From contig CAZNPL010000071.1 of NCBI GenBank assembly GCA_964574815.1, positions 1-14,103 of the forward strand: a DNA stretch of 14,103 nt. Direction: 5' to 3'. The DNA comes from CAZNPL01 sp964574815 (lineage in GTDB: Bacteria > Planctomycetota > Phycisphaerae > UBA1845). A program made the position numbers and the translations under genes. How positions within the stretch are numbered: the first letter of the stretch is position 1; each line of letters starts with the position of its first letter. The notes below the pieces were generated by a model that saw nothing but the letters and a program-made list of their open reading frames with translations, was not told the origin of the DNA and did not search any database. Positions 1 through 6,756 of this stretch are shown one piece after another.

Positions 1-76
1 GCACCCCCGGGCACCGCTCAACAAGGCATTATGGTACGCTTGTTTTGGGCCTAGCTCGCGGACGGACACGCTTCCG

Positions 77-367
77 CTAACCTTTGTAGAGTTCCTTCGC
101 GATCCCGTCTCCCGCCTGATAGCCAAGTACACAACCCACGCACCCGGCCAAAACCGTCTGGATGAACGCTTCGAGACCATACCCCTTGTTCACGGTCACC
201 ACCTCCGTACTGGGGTACTTGCATCCAAGGAAATCTCTCGTTGTGTGGACGGTTTCGAGCTGCGTGTCTTGGTCGATGAACCCAAACAGGAAAGCCGCAC
301 CGATCAGGAGGACTCCGCCGAGAATGGCCCCCATGATCCGAATGGTCGCCTGTTCGTCTCTCTTCAT
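77..367 (-). CDS. small hypothetical membrane protein
   Basis: This is a 96-residue protein that I do not recognise. It starts with a charged stretch (MKRDEQATIR) followed by a hydrophobic segment at about residues 11-31. A second, glycine- and cysteine-rich weakly hydrophobic segment lies at 67-84, so it probably spans the inner membrane once or twice. The start is supported by a GGAG on the minus strand about 9 bases before the ATG. The next gene to the right (XRE regulator at 477) is divergent, so the roughly 110 bases between them should hold both promoters. No catalytic motif is visible and no function is proposed. Coding status rests on the ribosome site plus the membrane-protein pattern. 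Confidence 0.6.
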   Translation of the reverse strand: MKRDEQATIRIMGAILGGVLLIGAAFLFGFIDQDTQLETVHTTRDFLGCKYPSTEVVTVNKGYGLEAFIQTVLAGCVGCVLGYQAGDGIAKELYKG

Positions 368-476
368 GGCACGAAACTCCGAGAGGCGTTGACTCCGCGA
401 AGGCGTAGCGGTCGCACAAGTGTGATGCTAGTTATACTCGGTCGAACAATACGATGTCAACCGGCACCCTGGGAGC

Positions 477-704
477 ATGGCCCGCAAGAAGGATCGTGCT
501 CTCGTTCGGCTCGGCAACAACCTCCGCAGGGCGAGGGAGGCCAAGGGCTGGTCTCAGGAAGACCTCGCTTTCAAGTGCGGCGTCCACCGAACCTACGTGG
601 GCGGGGTCGAGCGGGCCGAGTACAACGTAACCATCCTGACCCTACGCCGCTTCACCAAGGCTCTCGGTATCTCCCTTCGCGACGCTATCCAGGGCATCTC
701 GTAG
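477..704 (+). CDS. XRE-family helix-turn-helix regulator
   Basis: This 75-residue protein consists almost only of a Cro/C1-type helix-turn-helix. The frame LGNNLRRAREAKGWSQEDLA is the family signature. The second helix lies at about 26-35 (SQEDLAFKCG) and the recognition helix at about 37-50 (HRTYVGGVERAEYN). Length and layout match compact XRE proteins, including controller (C) proteins of restriction-modification loci and regulators of mobile elements. It probably binds DNA as a dimer and may control itself or neighbours. The start fits the family N-terminus, although the purine run GGGAG lies almost on the ATG, so translation could be weak or leaderless. TATACT at 433-438 could be a -10 box, but no good -35 is seen. 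Its last 20 bases overlap the end of the convergent lipoprotein gene. Confidence 0.9.
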   Translation: MARKKDRALVRLGNNLRRAREAKGWSQEDLAFKCGVHRTYVGGVERAEYNVTILTLRRFTKALGISLRDAIQGIS

Positions 705-1068
705 CCCCGTCCCCGTGCGGCGGACTCGATTCTTCCTGCATTTCGAAACGGGCGAAAGGACCATATACATGATCGAGAATCGCCTCGATGCACGCTAGAG
801 ACTCACCCGACATCGTTGTCAGGTTCATCCCTTGAAGACCGCTGAAGAAAACCTCCGCCCGCGAGAGGCCGAGCCGCCGAGCGTTTTCCACGGCTATTAG
901 TGTGAATTCCACAGCATCAAGATCGGCGGAATTCCTGATGTTGCATGGACCCGAGAGTGATGCCGGAACGCTCGTAACCCGCCCCGTCTCTGCATCCGCC
1001 AGATAAAGAAACTGATTGCCGCAACCCGCGGCCAGCAGTACCAGACTAACCACTGCGTACTTTCTCAT
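685..1068 (-). CDS. small predicted lipoprotein
   Basis: This 127-residue protein has a short lipoprotein signal: MRKYAVVSLVLLAAGC, with the lipobox LAAGC and the modified cysteine at residue 16. After processing it would be lipid-anchored at a membrane facing the periplasm. The ATG at 1068 is preferred over an upstream one at 1098 because AGGAGG lies 6 bases before it. The mature part is unrecognised. It contains CNIRN and, later, ESLACIEAI, so two cysteines could form a disulphide. The 3' end overlaps the XRE gene (convergent, 20 bases), so transcription of one could interfere with the other. No function can be given beyond the localisation. Confidence 0.78.
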   Translation of the reverse strand: MRKYAVVSLVLLAAGCGNQFLYLADAETGRVTSVPASLSGPCNIRNSADLDAVEFTLIAVENARRLGLSRAEVFFSGLQGMNLTTMSGESLACIEAILDHVYGPFARFEMQEESSPPHGDGATRCPG

Positions 1069-1484
1069 GCGGCACCTCCTTGACGTGACACGACCCACTT
1101 TACCGCTGAGAGTCCTGCAATGTCAAGATGGGCATTGATTTCGGCGGCGAAGTAGCTATGACCGACCTGTCGGCTCCTCCGGCCTGTGGCGGGTGCGACC
1201 GATGTGACGGGTACTGGCGATACCTCCCTATATCCCCCTTATAGAGAAGAACCCCAACCGTCCGTCACACCCGTCATCCGGCACCAAGACCAAGGCACTA
1301 CCGATCCGGACCAAGGATGGCCCGGCCGTTTTGCTAAGGCCGCCAGACGCCGTGCGGAGCGTTGGCGGTCTTCGGAGAACCCGGTACGATATCCTCCGGC
1401 CAGGATGTTAGGAACGTCACTGCGGCACCCCTTACCGCGGTGGCGACTGTCGGCTGGCTTGCCACGATCCGTGGGGGAAACCAC
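1069..1484. other. intergenic stretch with short repeats
   Basis: No convincing gene is seen here. It holds an inverted pair TGACGGGT (1205-1212) and ACCCGTCA (1269-1276) around an A/T-richer patch with CTATATCC and TTATAG (about 1229-1243), which could be a promoter or protein-binding region. Near its end lies the first copy of the hairpin repeat (1340-1375). An open frame on the plus strand at 1186-1488 has unremarkable composition and no recognisable motif. Confidence 0.5.
1340..1375 (+). repeat. hairpin repeat, copy 1
   Basis: Left arm CCGCCA (1340-1345) pairs with TGGCGG (1363-1368). The right arm is followed by TCTTCGG, which is shared with the other copies. It lies about 110 bases before the start of the 231-residue zinc-ribbon protein. 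Confidence 0.65.
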
Positions 1485-2180
1485 ATGATCCGAAAACCGT
1501 CACGGCTACGACGCTGGCTCAAGTGGGTGGGGCTGGTCGTGTGCCTGTTGACGCTCGGGGTCACGCTGGTGGCCTGGGTAACAAGCCATCTGGGCGGCGT
1601 GTCCTGGCATACCCCCAATCCGCCCCCTTGGCGTAGCGTCGTGTTAAACAAGGGGACGGTCGGTCTCCGCTACCAAGGTCCGGGGTTCGTTGATGAACGG
1701 GTCGGCTTGCCAGCCGAGTTGCAGCGGGAGTTCCAGCACCAGATCAAGGATCTGGAGCGGTACGGAGTTGAGGACCCGACGATACGAAAGGAAATGAGGC
1801 AGCGACTGTTAATGGACCTCGTGCGGGAACATTGGGCGAGCCTGACGCACCTGCGTTCCTCTGTGTCGCAGGTTTCTTTCCTGGGGTTTCGGTGGGAGTA
1901 CCGCCGCAACCAAATCGGCGTTCCCGTCGATCTCACGCTTCGAGTCCCACTATGGCTCCCGGCTCTTGTCTGTATGGCCATTCTGTGGGCAGGACCGCTT
2001 CGGCAGGCCATACGGCGGCGACGGCGGCAACAACGGCGACTCCGGGGTCGGTGTGAATCCTGCAACTACGACCTCACCGGCAACGTGACCGGCCTGTGTC
2101 CCGAGTGCGGAGCCACAACCGGGCGTGTGAACAGCGGCCAGCCCGTGACCCCGATCCCCGACGGCCACCGCCGCTCGTAG
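1485..2180 (+). CDS. membrane protein with C-terminal zinc ribbon
   Basis: This is a 231-residue protein. A basic N-terminus (RKPSRLRRWLK) precedes a membrane segment at about 13-33. A soluble part of about 115 residues with a charged helical stretch follows, then a second membrane segment at about 152-171, an arginine-rich linker (175-189) and a zinc knuckle CESCNYDLTGN...CPECG with cysteines 190, 193, 205 and 208. This layout (a transmembrane helix, basic linker, then CxxC-YDL-G...CPECG at the C-terminus) is frequent in Planctomycetota membrane proteins of unknown role. The start at 1485 is chosen because GGGGGA lies about 7 bases upstream; the frame opens earlier, but that part looks random. 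A hairpin with a T-rich tail follows the stop. A smaller relative is encoded at 13131. Confidence 0.85.
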   Translation: MIRKPSRLRRWLKWVGLVVCLLTLGVTLVAWVTSHLGGVSWHTPNPPPWRSVVLNKGTVGLRYQGPGFVDERVGLPAELQREFQHQIKDLERYGVEDPTIRKEMRQRLLMDLVREHWASLTHLRSSVSQVSFLGFRWEYRRNQIGVPVDLTLRVPLWLPALVCMAILWAGPLRQAIRRRRRQQRRLRGRCESCNYDLTGNVTGLCPECGATTGRVNSGQPVTPIPDGHRRS

Positions 2181-2226
2181 CACCCCGCCCGACGGGATGG
2201 GGATGACGCCGGACCGTTCCGAGTAG

Positions 2227-2268
2227 GACCGCCAAGTTTCACTACCCCCGTTTGGCGGTCTTTGATTT
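2227..2268 (+). terminator. hairpin repeat copy 2, possible terminator
   Basis: GACCGCCAA (2227-2235) and TTGGCGGTC (2252-2260) form a perfect 9-bp stem with a 16-base loop, followed by TTTGATTT. It lies 46 bases after the stop of the zinc-ribbon gene, so a factor-independent terminator is plausible. It also belongs to the four-copy hairpin family. Confidence 0.6.
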
Positions 2269-2287
2269 CTCGGTTCCCAGCCAAAGG

Positions 2288-2325
2288 CCGCCAACGTAGC
2301 CCCATGGGATTTGGCAGTCTTAGGG
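2288..2325 (+). repeat. hairpin repeat, copy 3
   Basis: Left arm CCGCCAA (2288-2294) and right arm TTGGCAG (2311-2317), followed by TCTTAGG. One pair in the stem is a C-A mismatch, so this copy is weaker than the other three. Confidence 0.5.
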
Positions 2326-2328
2326 CCT

Positions 2329-2460
2329 ACTCAGCAGTCAGCACTCAGCACCTTGCCCGGACAGGGGGCGGTCACAAGGGGGAGATTGCTGTTCAGCCCG
2401 GCCTGACAAGGGTCATTTCGAGCGGGCCTCACAAACATCCCGGACCGCTGACTGCTGAGT
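2329..2460. repeat. 132-bp segment with 14-bp inverted ends
   Basis: ACTCAGCAGTCAGC (2329-2342) is the exact reverse complement of GCTGACTGCTGAGT (2447-2460). Inside the left end, a heptamer TCAGCAG/TCAGCAC/TCAGCAC is repeated three times in tandem (2331-2351). The middle has no open frame of note. The size and ends resemble a small non-autonomous element, but no target-site duplication is visible at the borders. A cluster of heptamer repeats is the alternative. Confidence 0.55.
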
Positions 2461-2579
2461 CGGGGAGGGCGGAACGGTCGGAGACCTCCACCAATCTGAC
2501 CCCCGCCGGTCTCCATAGGACGCCATCTCCCCTGGACCGGGCGTGGCGATCTTTGCGTTTCTGGCCCGTTACCCGAAGG

Positions 2580-2616
2580 TTGCCAAGCTGGGGTAGGGGG
2601 ATTTGGCAATCTTCGG
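2580..2616 (+). repeat. hairpin repeat, copy 4
   Basis: TTGCCAA (2580-2586) pairs perfectly with TTGGCAA (2603-2609) and is followed by TCTTCGG. Relative to copies 1 and 2, two stem pairs changed from C-G to T-A on both arms, so pairing was kept. Confidence 0.65.
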
Positions 2617-2728
2617 AGCACCCGGGGTCCCCCCTGGCCGCCGAACCGCTCAGCTCTCACTTGGATTCCTTGGGGCGAATCGATATGCTGAGGGAACATG
2701 GGAATGGGATTGACTAAAGGAGACACAG

Positions 2729-2980
2729 ATGGAGAAGCTGCCTGGCTATTCGTACCTCTACAAGACTTCTTCGCCCGATACGGTAGCCGTGAAATTGCCA
2801 GCAGAAGGTGTGTTGGGCGTGCTTGGGCGGAAACAGGAGTTCTTCGTCACGAGAGGCCCGAACTACGCCGACGAGTGTGCACGGGTTTTGGTAAGTCTGC
2901 CGCTGTGGGCCGTTGAGCGAGGGATATATGGCAAAATCGAAAACGAACTAGATCGCTGGCAAGCGGGTTGGAAGTCGTAA
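2729..2980 (+). CDS. small hypothetical protein
   Basis: This 83-residue protein is not recognised. The start has a good ribosome site (AAAGGAG about 7 bases upstream). The sequence is soluble and mixed alpha/beta in appearance, with GVLGRKQEFFVTRGPNYADE in the middle and a tryptophan-containing, charged C-terminal helix (ENELDRWQAGWKS). There is no signal peptide, membrane segment or metal motif. It is followed 26 bases later by another small gene on the same strand, suggesting a two-gene unit. Function is unknown. Frame choice over the overlapping frame at 2698 rests on the ribosome site and composition. Confidence 0.65.
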   Translation: MEKLPGYSYLYKTSSPDTVAVKLPAEGVLGVLGRKQEFFVTRGPNYADECARVLVSLPLWAVERGIYGKIENELDRWQAGWKS

Positions 2981-3006
2981 TCCAACGCCCTGGAGAACGG
3001 AACGCG

Positions 3007-3471
3007 ATGGGAACGCAACGTAGTTCAGCGTGGGCATCACTGAACCCCGAACTCGTCACACAAATGCGGCACAGGCTCGCTCACGACTTCGATGATTTCG
3101 CCGCGATTTGCGAGGACATCGGGTTGTTGAGCAAGAACTTCGTCGCCATTAACGATAACGAACTGGCTATGGCGGATACCGACTTCGCCTGCGCTATGTG
3201 TGCTTCGGCGGTGGTTAGTGCAGCTAATCACTATGGCAGCCAGGGTGAGTTTGCTCTTGCCGAGCGCCTTGCTGGCTGGGCGTTGCTACTCGAACCTCAT
3301 CATATTCCGGCGTTCATGTGCTTGGTGACTGTTTACCAAGTTACCGGAAACGCAAGCAAGGAAGCCGAGATGCGAAACCGTATGGATACGATCATCAAGC
3401 AGCTTTCGGTGACACCGGAAGCCCAGCTTTCGAGCTTTGAGCAGGGAATCTTGAAGTCCATGGGAGAATGA
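3007..3471 (+). CDS. TPR-like small protein
   Basis: This is a 154-residue soluble protein. Residues about 66-98 (ASAVVSAANHYGSQGEF then LAERLAGWALLLEP) and 101-134 (PAFMCLVTVYQVTGNASKEA onward) follow the helix-turn-helix pattern of tetratricopeptide repeats, with small residues at the packing positions and LEP at the repeat end. TPRs are protein-protein scaffolds, so this may be an adaptor, but no partner is known. The ATG at 3007 is preferred over a TTG at 2968 because GGAG lies 11 bases upstream. It lies 26 bases downstream of the 83-residue gene and is probably cotranscribed. G+C looks lower than in the housekeeping part of the window. Confidence 0.7.
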   Translation: MGTQRSSAWASLNPELVTQMRHRLAHDFDDFAAICEDIGLLSKNFVAINDNELAMADTDFACAMCASAVVSAANHYGSQGEFALAERLAGWALLLEPHHIPAFMCLVTVYQVTGNASKEAEMRNRMDTIIKQLSVTPEAQLSSFEQGILKSMGE

Positions 3472-3499
3472 GACACGAGTCTCGCGAAGGTCTCGTTGA

Positions 3500-3700
3500 A
3501 GCGAACCTGGTCCTACTGGCTCAATATCCCGCATCAATATCGCCATGACAACATTCCGGGCGGTGCTTGGTGCCGAAAACATCGCCGAGGCGTACGTGAC
3601 CATCTACGAAGGCTGTGAACTGTTCGATTTCGACGGAGATTCCGACACGAACCTCATTGACTGGGGTGCTTTTCAGGTCGCGTTCCCCGGTGCACAATAG
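3500..3700 (+). pseudogene. C-terminal remnant of a dockerin-type surface protein
   Basis: The frame is open from 3500, with an ATG at 3545 that would give 51 residues. It reads into a calcium-loop-like end: FDFDGDSDTNLIDWGAFQVA followed by FPGAQ and a stop. D-x-D-G-D-x-D-x-N-L-x-D is a dockerin/EF-hand loop, and FQxAF-G at the very end is typical of the C-terminal dockerin tails of planctomycete exported proteins. There is no signal peptide and no body of the protein. It is best read as the orphaned tail of a once larger exported protein. Expression as a micropeptide is less likely because no ribosome site is seen before the ATG. Confidence 0.6.
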
Positions 3701-3711
3701 GCACGACCCGC

Positions 3712-4149
3712 GTGGCCCGGTATCGTCGCCGGCGCCGCGTAGGAACATCAGTTCGACGGTGTCGAGGTTTGCCAGAGACGCCGGAACAGATCGTCCGAAG
3801 GGAGATTGATCGGCAGCTTGAAGCCTGCGGGTGGATCGTGCAGGATCGAGCCGAGGCTGATGTTGATGCATCCGTTGGTGTGGCCATCCGGGAGTTCCCC
3901 CTCCACGGCGGCGGAGAGGCCGACTACCTGCTCTATGCCGCCGGGAAGGCCATCGGGATCGTGGAGGCCAAGCCCGAAGGCTTCACCCTGACCGGCGTCG
4001 AGATTCAATCGGCCAAGTACACAAGGGGCCTGCCCGATACGCTCCCCGCCTACCGCCGCCCCCTGCCGTTCGCCTATCGGACGTTGAATGGGTGCAACTG
4101 GGAGGGGCCCAGAAACGAAAGCGACCGCTCAAGGGCGGGCACCGGTTAA
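3712..4149 (+). pseudogene. truncated type I restriction HsdR, N-terminal nuclease part
   Basis: This 145-codon frame starts at a GTG. From about residue 22 it reads as the N-terminus of a type I restriction endonuclease R subunit: TPEQIVRREIDRQLEACGW, then GVAIREFPL, GEADYLLY and IGIVEAKPEG. This matches the PD-(D/E)xK nuclease core, with D71, E85 and K87 as likely catalytic residues. Similarity stops at about residue 125 (PLPFAYR). A full HsdR has roughly 800-1100 residues with helicase domains, all absent here, and no HsdM or HsdS is in the window. The first 20 residues (arginine-rich) look unrelated. It is a remnant; it could only act as a stand-alone nuclease domain if expressed, which nothing supports. 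It lies 12 bases after the dockerin remnant, consistent with a decayed patch. Confidence 0.8.
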
Positions 4150-4349
4150 TCAAAAAAGAGATAGTAGATGAGCAAAAAAACGGCGATTGCACCCACAAAC
4201 ACGTAGCCGACGACAGCCAGCACGGCTACTAAGCCGTCGACGAACTCGTGGGCTTTGCGGCACGAATCGCGCAGCTCATCGGCAGCGATCTTCGGGTCTC
4301 CAAGGTCCTTGCCGGTAAGTTCCTTTGTGAAGCTCCTCAGCCAACCCAT
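4146..4349 (-). CDS. small single-pass membrane protein
   Basis: This 67-residue protein has an amphipathic, charged N-terminal half (GWLRSFTKELTGKDLGDPK) and one strong hydrophobic segment at about 38-66 (VDGLVAVLAVVGYVFVGAIA onward, ending IYYLFFD). Its stop overlaps the stop of the HsdR remnant on the other strand at TTAA. No clear ribosome site is seen, which lowers confidence, but the codon pattern and membrane segment are unlike chance frames. Small membrane peptides with this layout occur as toxins or immunity factors and also as unknown inner-membrane proteins. The sequence does not say which. Confidence 0.5.
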   Translation of the reverse strand: MGWLRSFTKELTGKDLGDPKIAADELRDSCRKAHEFVDGLVAVLAVVGYVFVGAIAVFLLIYYLFFD

Positions 4350-4990
4350 CGTATAGATGCCAGCACGCTCAAGTCCAGAGAACCTTGTCCCGCCCGTATT
4401 ATCCTAAATGGTGCGTCTGGTATCAACACCCTGTGCACTCGCGCGGAGGCGGAAACGAGAACGTCGGGGCGGCGCGGCCGGCGATGCTCAATGACCCGCA
4501 ACGTCGCCCAAGGTACGAGTTCGGCCACCGTTGTGCCGTCTTGCGGACTCCACGAGGGTGACAACCGCGTGCTGGACGTGCTCCGGGAGGTGTGGCGACG
4601 CCTGGATGACGGCCACCAGACCGGGGCAGAGTGACTCCTGATGCCAGCGGCAGCCACACGGCGTTGCCGCCAACCGCGACTACCGAAACGAGACCAGGCC
4701 GTCCGTGCGGGCGTCACTCCGGGCGTCACTTTTTAGTCGGTTGCTGCCTTTGAGCCGTTATTCAGGGATTCTACAGGCAGTTTTTACCCTGTTTCTGACG
4801 CCCCAAAACGGCCATAAGTACAGCGGAGATAACCCCTTATGGACAGCCTGCCGGATTCATAGCCCGCAGGTCACTGGTTCGAATCCAGTCGCCGCTATTA
4901 TCGGCAGCGTCAGCCTGTCCGAGCGGCGGCGGCACCTTTCCGAGCCGCGCCCGTAAGGAAGCGGACTTCGTCAAGCCAGGCCTGAACGCT
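4350..4990. other. gene-poor stretch ending in a tRNA remnant
   Basis: No gene is supported here. Several open frames on both strands are arginine- and proline-rich and look like chance frames of GC-rich DNA. One short plus-strand stretch (about 4540-4634) reads GDNRVLDVLREVWRRLDD, which could be a scrap of an old gene, but it has no context. The tRNA 3' half lies at 4851-4897. Confidence 0.45.
4851..4897 (+). other. 3' half of a CAT-anticodon tRNA (candidate att remnant)
   Basis: From the anticodon loop to the discriminator base the sequence follows standard tRNA numbering: loop TTCATAG with CAT at 4858-4860, variable loop AGGTC, T-arm ACTGG-TTCGAAT-CCAGT (4873-4889), acceptor strand CGCCGCT (4890-4896) and A at 73. 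The 5' half is missing. No D-arm is found upstream, and the anticodon stem pairs only 3 of 5 positions. A detached tRNA 3' end is the usual footprint of an integrase attachment site. No integrase gene is visible in the window. Confidence 0.65.
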
Positions 4991-5569
4991 TCACAGCTCC
5001 CGCACGTGCTGGGCGAAGGGGCGAAAACCCTTCGAGCACCGCTCTTGAAGAATGTGCAGGTCGGCGTTCACCGCGACCCGCCGATACATCTCGGTGAGCC
5101 CCATTGAAGAGCCCGCATCGTCGCGCAGGCCTATGCAAACGGCCTTAGGGTCGGCAAGTCGTTCCGGTTGTCTCTGTCTGTGCACGGTCTTTCCGAGGGC
5201 CGCAGTCAGGGCCTGCTCGTCCGCAAGCATCCACGCATCGAAGGTTCGGATCGCCACGCCGAGCGCGCGCCGGACAGGTAGATTACGGTCTGATTGGGCG
5301 CTGCTGAATTGCTCTTCTCGGTCTCGTTTCCCGTCCTGGTCGATCACGAGTACGAGCGCGTCGAAGGCCTCATTCAATGCGTAGCGCATCCATGCAAGCG
5401 CACGCTTGACGTAACGCGCGTCCCGCCCGGGGCGAAAATGCGTGCGAACTCTCGGATCGCTGACCTTCAAGCACTCGGGTTCGATTTCCCTCGACGAAAG
5501 TCGGTCGACCAGTGTCGGGAGTGCGCCTTCCAGTTCATTCGCTCCCTCGGAAACGATGAGCGTCCTCAC
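4991..5569 (-). CDS. DUF4276-like TOPRIM-type protein, partner of the ATPase
   Basis: This is a 192-residue protein. The first strand and loop, LIVSEGANELEG, carry E8, G9 and E12 as in the EGxxE motif of TOPRIM-like folds. ALVLVIDQDGK supplies the DxD pair (D77, D79). IRTFDAWMLADEQAL (about 107-121) resembles the [F/E]-AWxLAD segment of DUF4276 proteins. In OLD, PARIS and Gabija systems a TOPRIM domain acts as a metal-dependent nuclease. The same is plausible here but not shown. The gene begins inside the end of the ATPase gene (ATGA, 4-base overlap), so the two are translated together and probably work as a complex. Its 3' side borders the tRNA remnant 94 bases away. DUF4276 assignment is from memory of the pattern; a different TOPRIM family is the main alternative. 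Confidence 0.78.
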   Translation of the reverse strand: MRTLIVSEGANELEGALPTLVDRLSSREIEPECLKVSDPRVRTHFRPGRDARYVKRALAWMRYALNEAFDALVLVIDQDGKRDREEQFSSAQSDRNLPVRRALGVAIRTFDAWMLADEQALTAALGKTVHRQRQPERLADPKAVCIGLRDDAGSSMGLTEMYRRVAVNADLHILQERCSKGFRPFAQHVREL

Positions 5570-6756
5570 TGCCGCGGCTCCTCCTCGTTCTCCGGGGCCG
5601 CCGATTTGGCGATGGCCTCATCCCCTTCGCCGGTCCAGATCTCGCCGAGTGTGAAGACGTCGATTTGCTCACGCACCTTCTGACTCTCTGACAGCCGGCG
5701 CGTGGAAATGGAGCCGTCGTCCTCCTTGATGCAGAGCGTGACTTCTTCCGGCTGGAAGAGGTCCACGACGTACGGCGAATGGGTTGTCATTATGACCTGC
5801 GTGCGCGACTGCTCTTTCACCAGTTCACGTAGAATCGCCAACACCTCCTTGAGCCGTGCGGGGTGTACACCGTTTTCTGGCTCTTCGACAAGCACAACCC
5901 GCGGCGGCGTCGGCAAGTGAAGGATGCAAAGGTAGGCAAGCACCAAGAGTGCTCCATCTGAGACCTGCGAGGCGCCGATACGTGTCCCGTTTCGGAACGC
6001 GAATTCCAGTCCCCTCCCGGGACCCTGCGCTGGACTCGGGAATGGCGCGGCGTCGTTCGAAAAGGGTTGATATCCCTGAGTCGGAATGAGCAGAATCGAC
6101 TCGACATCCGGGAAAATGGCCTTGAATCGAGACTCAAGCGCCATGAAATTCTCCCGGCTTTGGCCCAAAATGTCGTCAAGGCACCGGCTCAGTCCAAAAC
6201 CCGACATGCCCAACGGAAACGTGTAACTAGCTTCTGCTGCTACCGGGAGGGCTAAATGGCTGGGGTTCCAACGGTAGAGGTGGACACCGTCGATTGAGTC
6301 GTACACCAGCCGCGGCAGCTTTACCGCATTGCCACGCTTCTCTTTATCGAAAACATGCAGGAAGGTTGCCTCCCGACCTGCCGTTTCAAAGCCCGAGCCC
6401 TTTCCTTGTGTATCCTCAATACTCTCACTTCTCACCTTCACACCGCGTCCTGCGGTGTCGAACTTGCACGAGAGTTTATACGTACATTCGACATCGCTAT
6501 CGGGGTCCAACACCGTGACCTCAAAGGTAAGCACTTTGTTCGGTGGCGAACGACGCCAAACGAGTTCTAGGCCCTCCCAATTCCCAGAGAAGGCACTCGA
6601 AAGGCTACGAGTCGCAGTCCGGCAAAGGGCTCGGATGGCCTCGAGGATGCTGGTTTTACCCGAGTCGTTTGGGCCGATGAAGACGTGGATTGGCGTAAGA
6701 TCGAGCGTTACGTCGCGTAGGGCTTTGTAGTTTTGGACGCGGAAGCGTTTGATCAT
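5566..6756 (-). CDS. OLD/RecF-type AAA (ABC-like) ATPase
   Basis: This 396-residue protein opens with the classic start of this family, IKRFRVQNYKALRDVTLDL, followed by Walker A GPNDSGKTS (28-36). Residues 70-250 are the variable middle. Then come an ABC-type signature QVSDGALLVLAYL (264-276), Walker B VVLVEEPENGVHP (287-299) with the catalytic glutamate after the hydrophobic strand, and the switch histidine in MTTHSPYVVD (326). All ATPase motifs are intact. Such stand-alone SMC-like ATPases sense phage or DNA states and drive a linked effector. The immediately overlapping TOPRIM-like gene is the natural effector. Size (about 400) is normal for AAA_15/AAA_21 proteins and smaller than full OLD, where both parts are fused. 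The ribosome site before the ATG is weak. It is transcribed away from tgt. Confidence 0.9.
   Translation of the reverse strand: MIKRFRVQNYKALRDVTLDLTPIHVFIGPNDSGKTSILEAIRALCRTATRSLSSAFSGNWEGLELVWRRSPPNKVLTFEVTVLDPDSDVECTYKLSCKFDTAGRGVKVRSESIEDTQGKGSGFETAGREATFLHVFDKEKRGNAVKLPRLVYDSIDGVHLYRWNPSHLALPVAAEASYTFPLGMSGFGLSRCLDDILGQSRENFMALESRFKAIFPDVESILLIPTQGYQPFSNDAAPFPSPAQGPGRGLEFAFRNGTRIGASQVSDGALLVLAYLCILHLPTPPRVVLVEEPENGVHPARLKEVLAILRELVKEQSRTQVIMTTHSPYVVDLFQPEEVTLCIKEDDGSISTRRLSESQKVREQIDVFTLGEIWTGEGDEAIAKSAAPENEEEPRQ

Noticed and set aside
245..772. 175-codon open frame on the plus strand across the XRE gene
   Set aside because: It overlaps the XRE gene in another frame, is arginine/proline/glycine-rich, and has no motif. 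The XRE frame has a clear family signature.
1186..1488. 100-codon open frame
   Set aside because: No ribosome site or recognisable sequence. It ends in the start of a better supported gene and overlaps a hairpin repeat.
2262..2726. Open frames on both strands in the repeat-rich gap
   Set aside because: They run through inverted repeats and hairpins and have low-complexity composition typical of chance frames.
4337..4729. 130-codon minus-strand frame
   Set aside because: It is rich in R, S, P and W, as expected from GC-rich non-coding DNA, and has no family pattern.
4821..4897. A complete tRNA starting at AGCGGAG (4822)
   Set aside because: The 5' seven bases pair with the 3' acceptor at six of seven positions, but no D-arm can be drawn between them and the anticodon stem is poor. 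A 3' remnant fits better.
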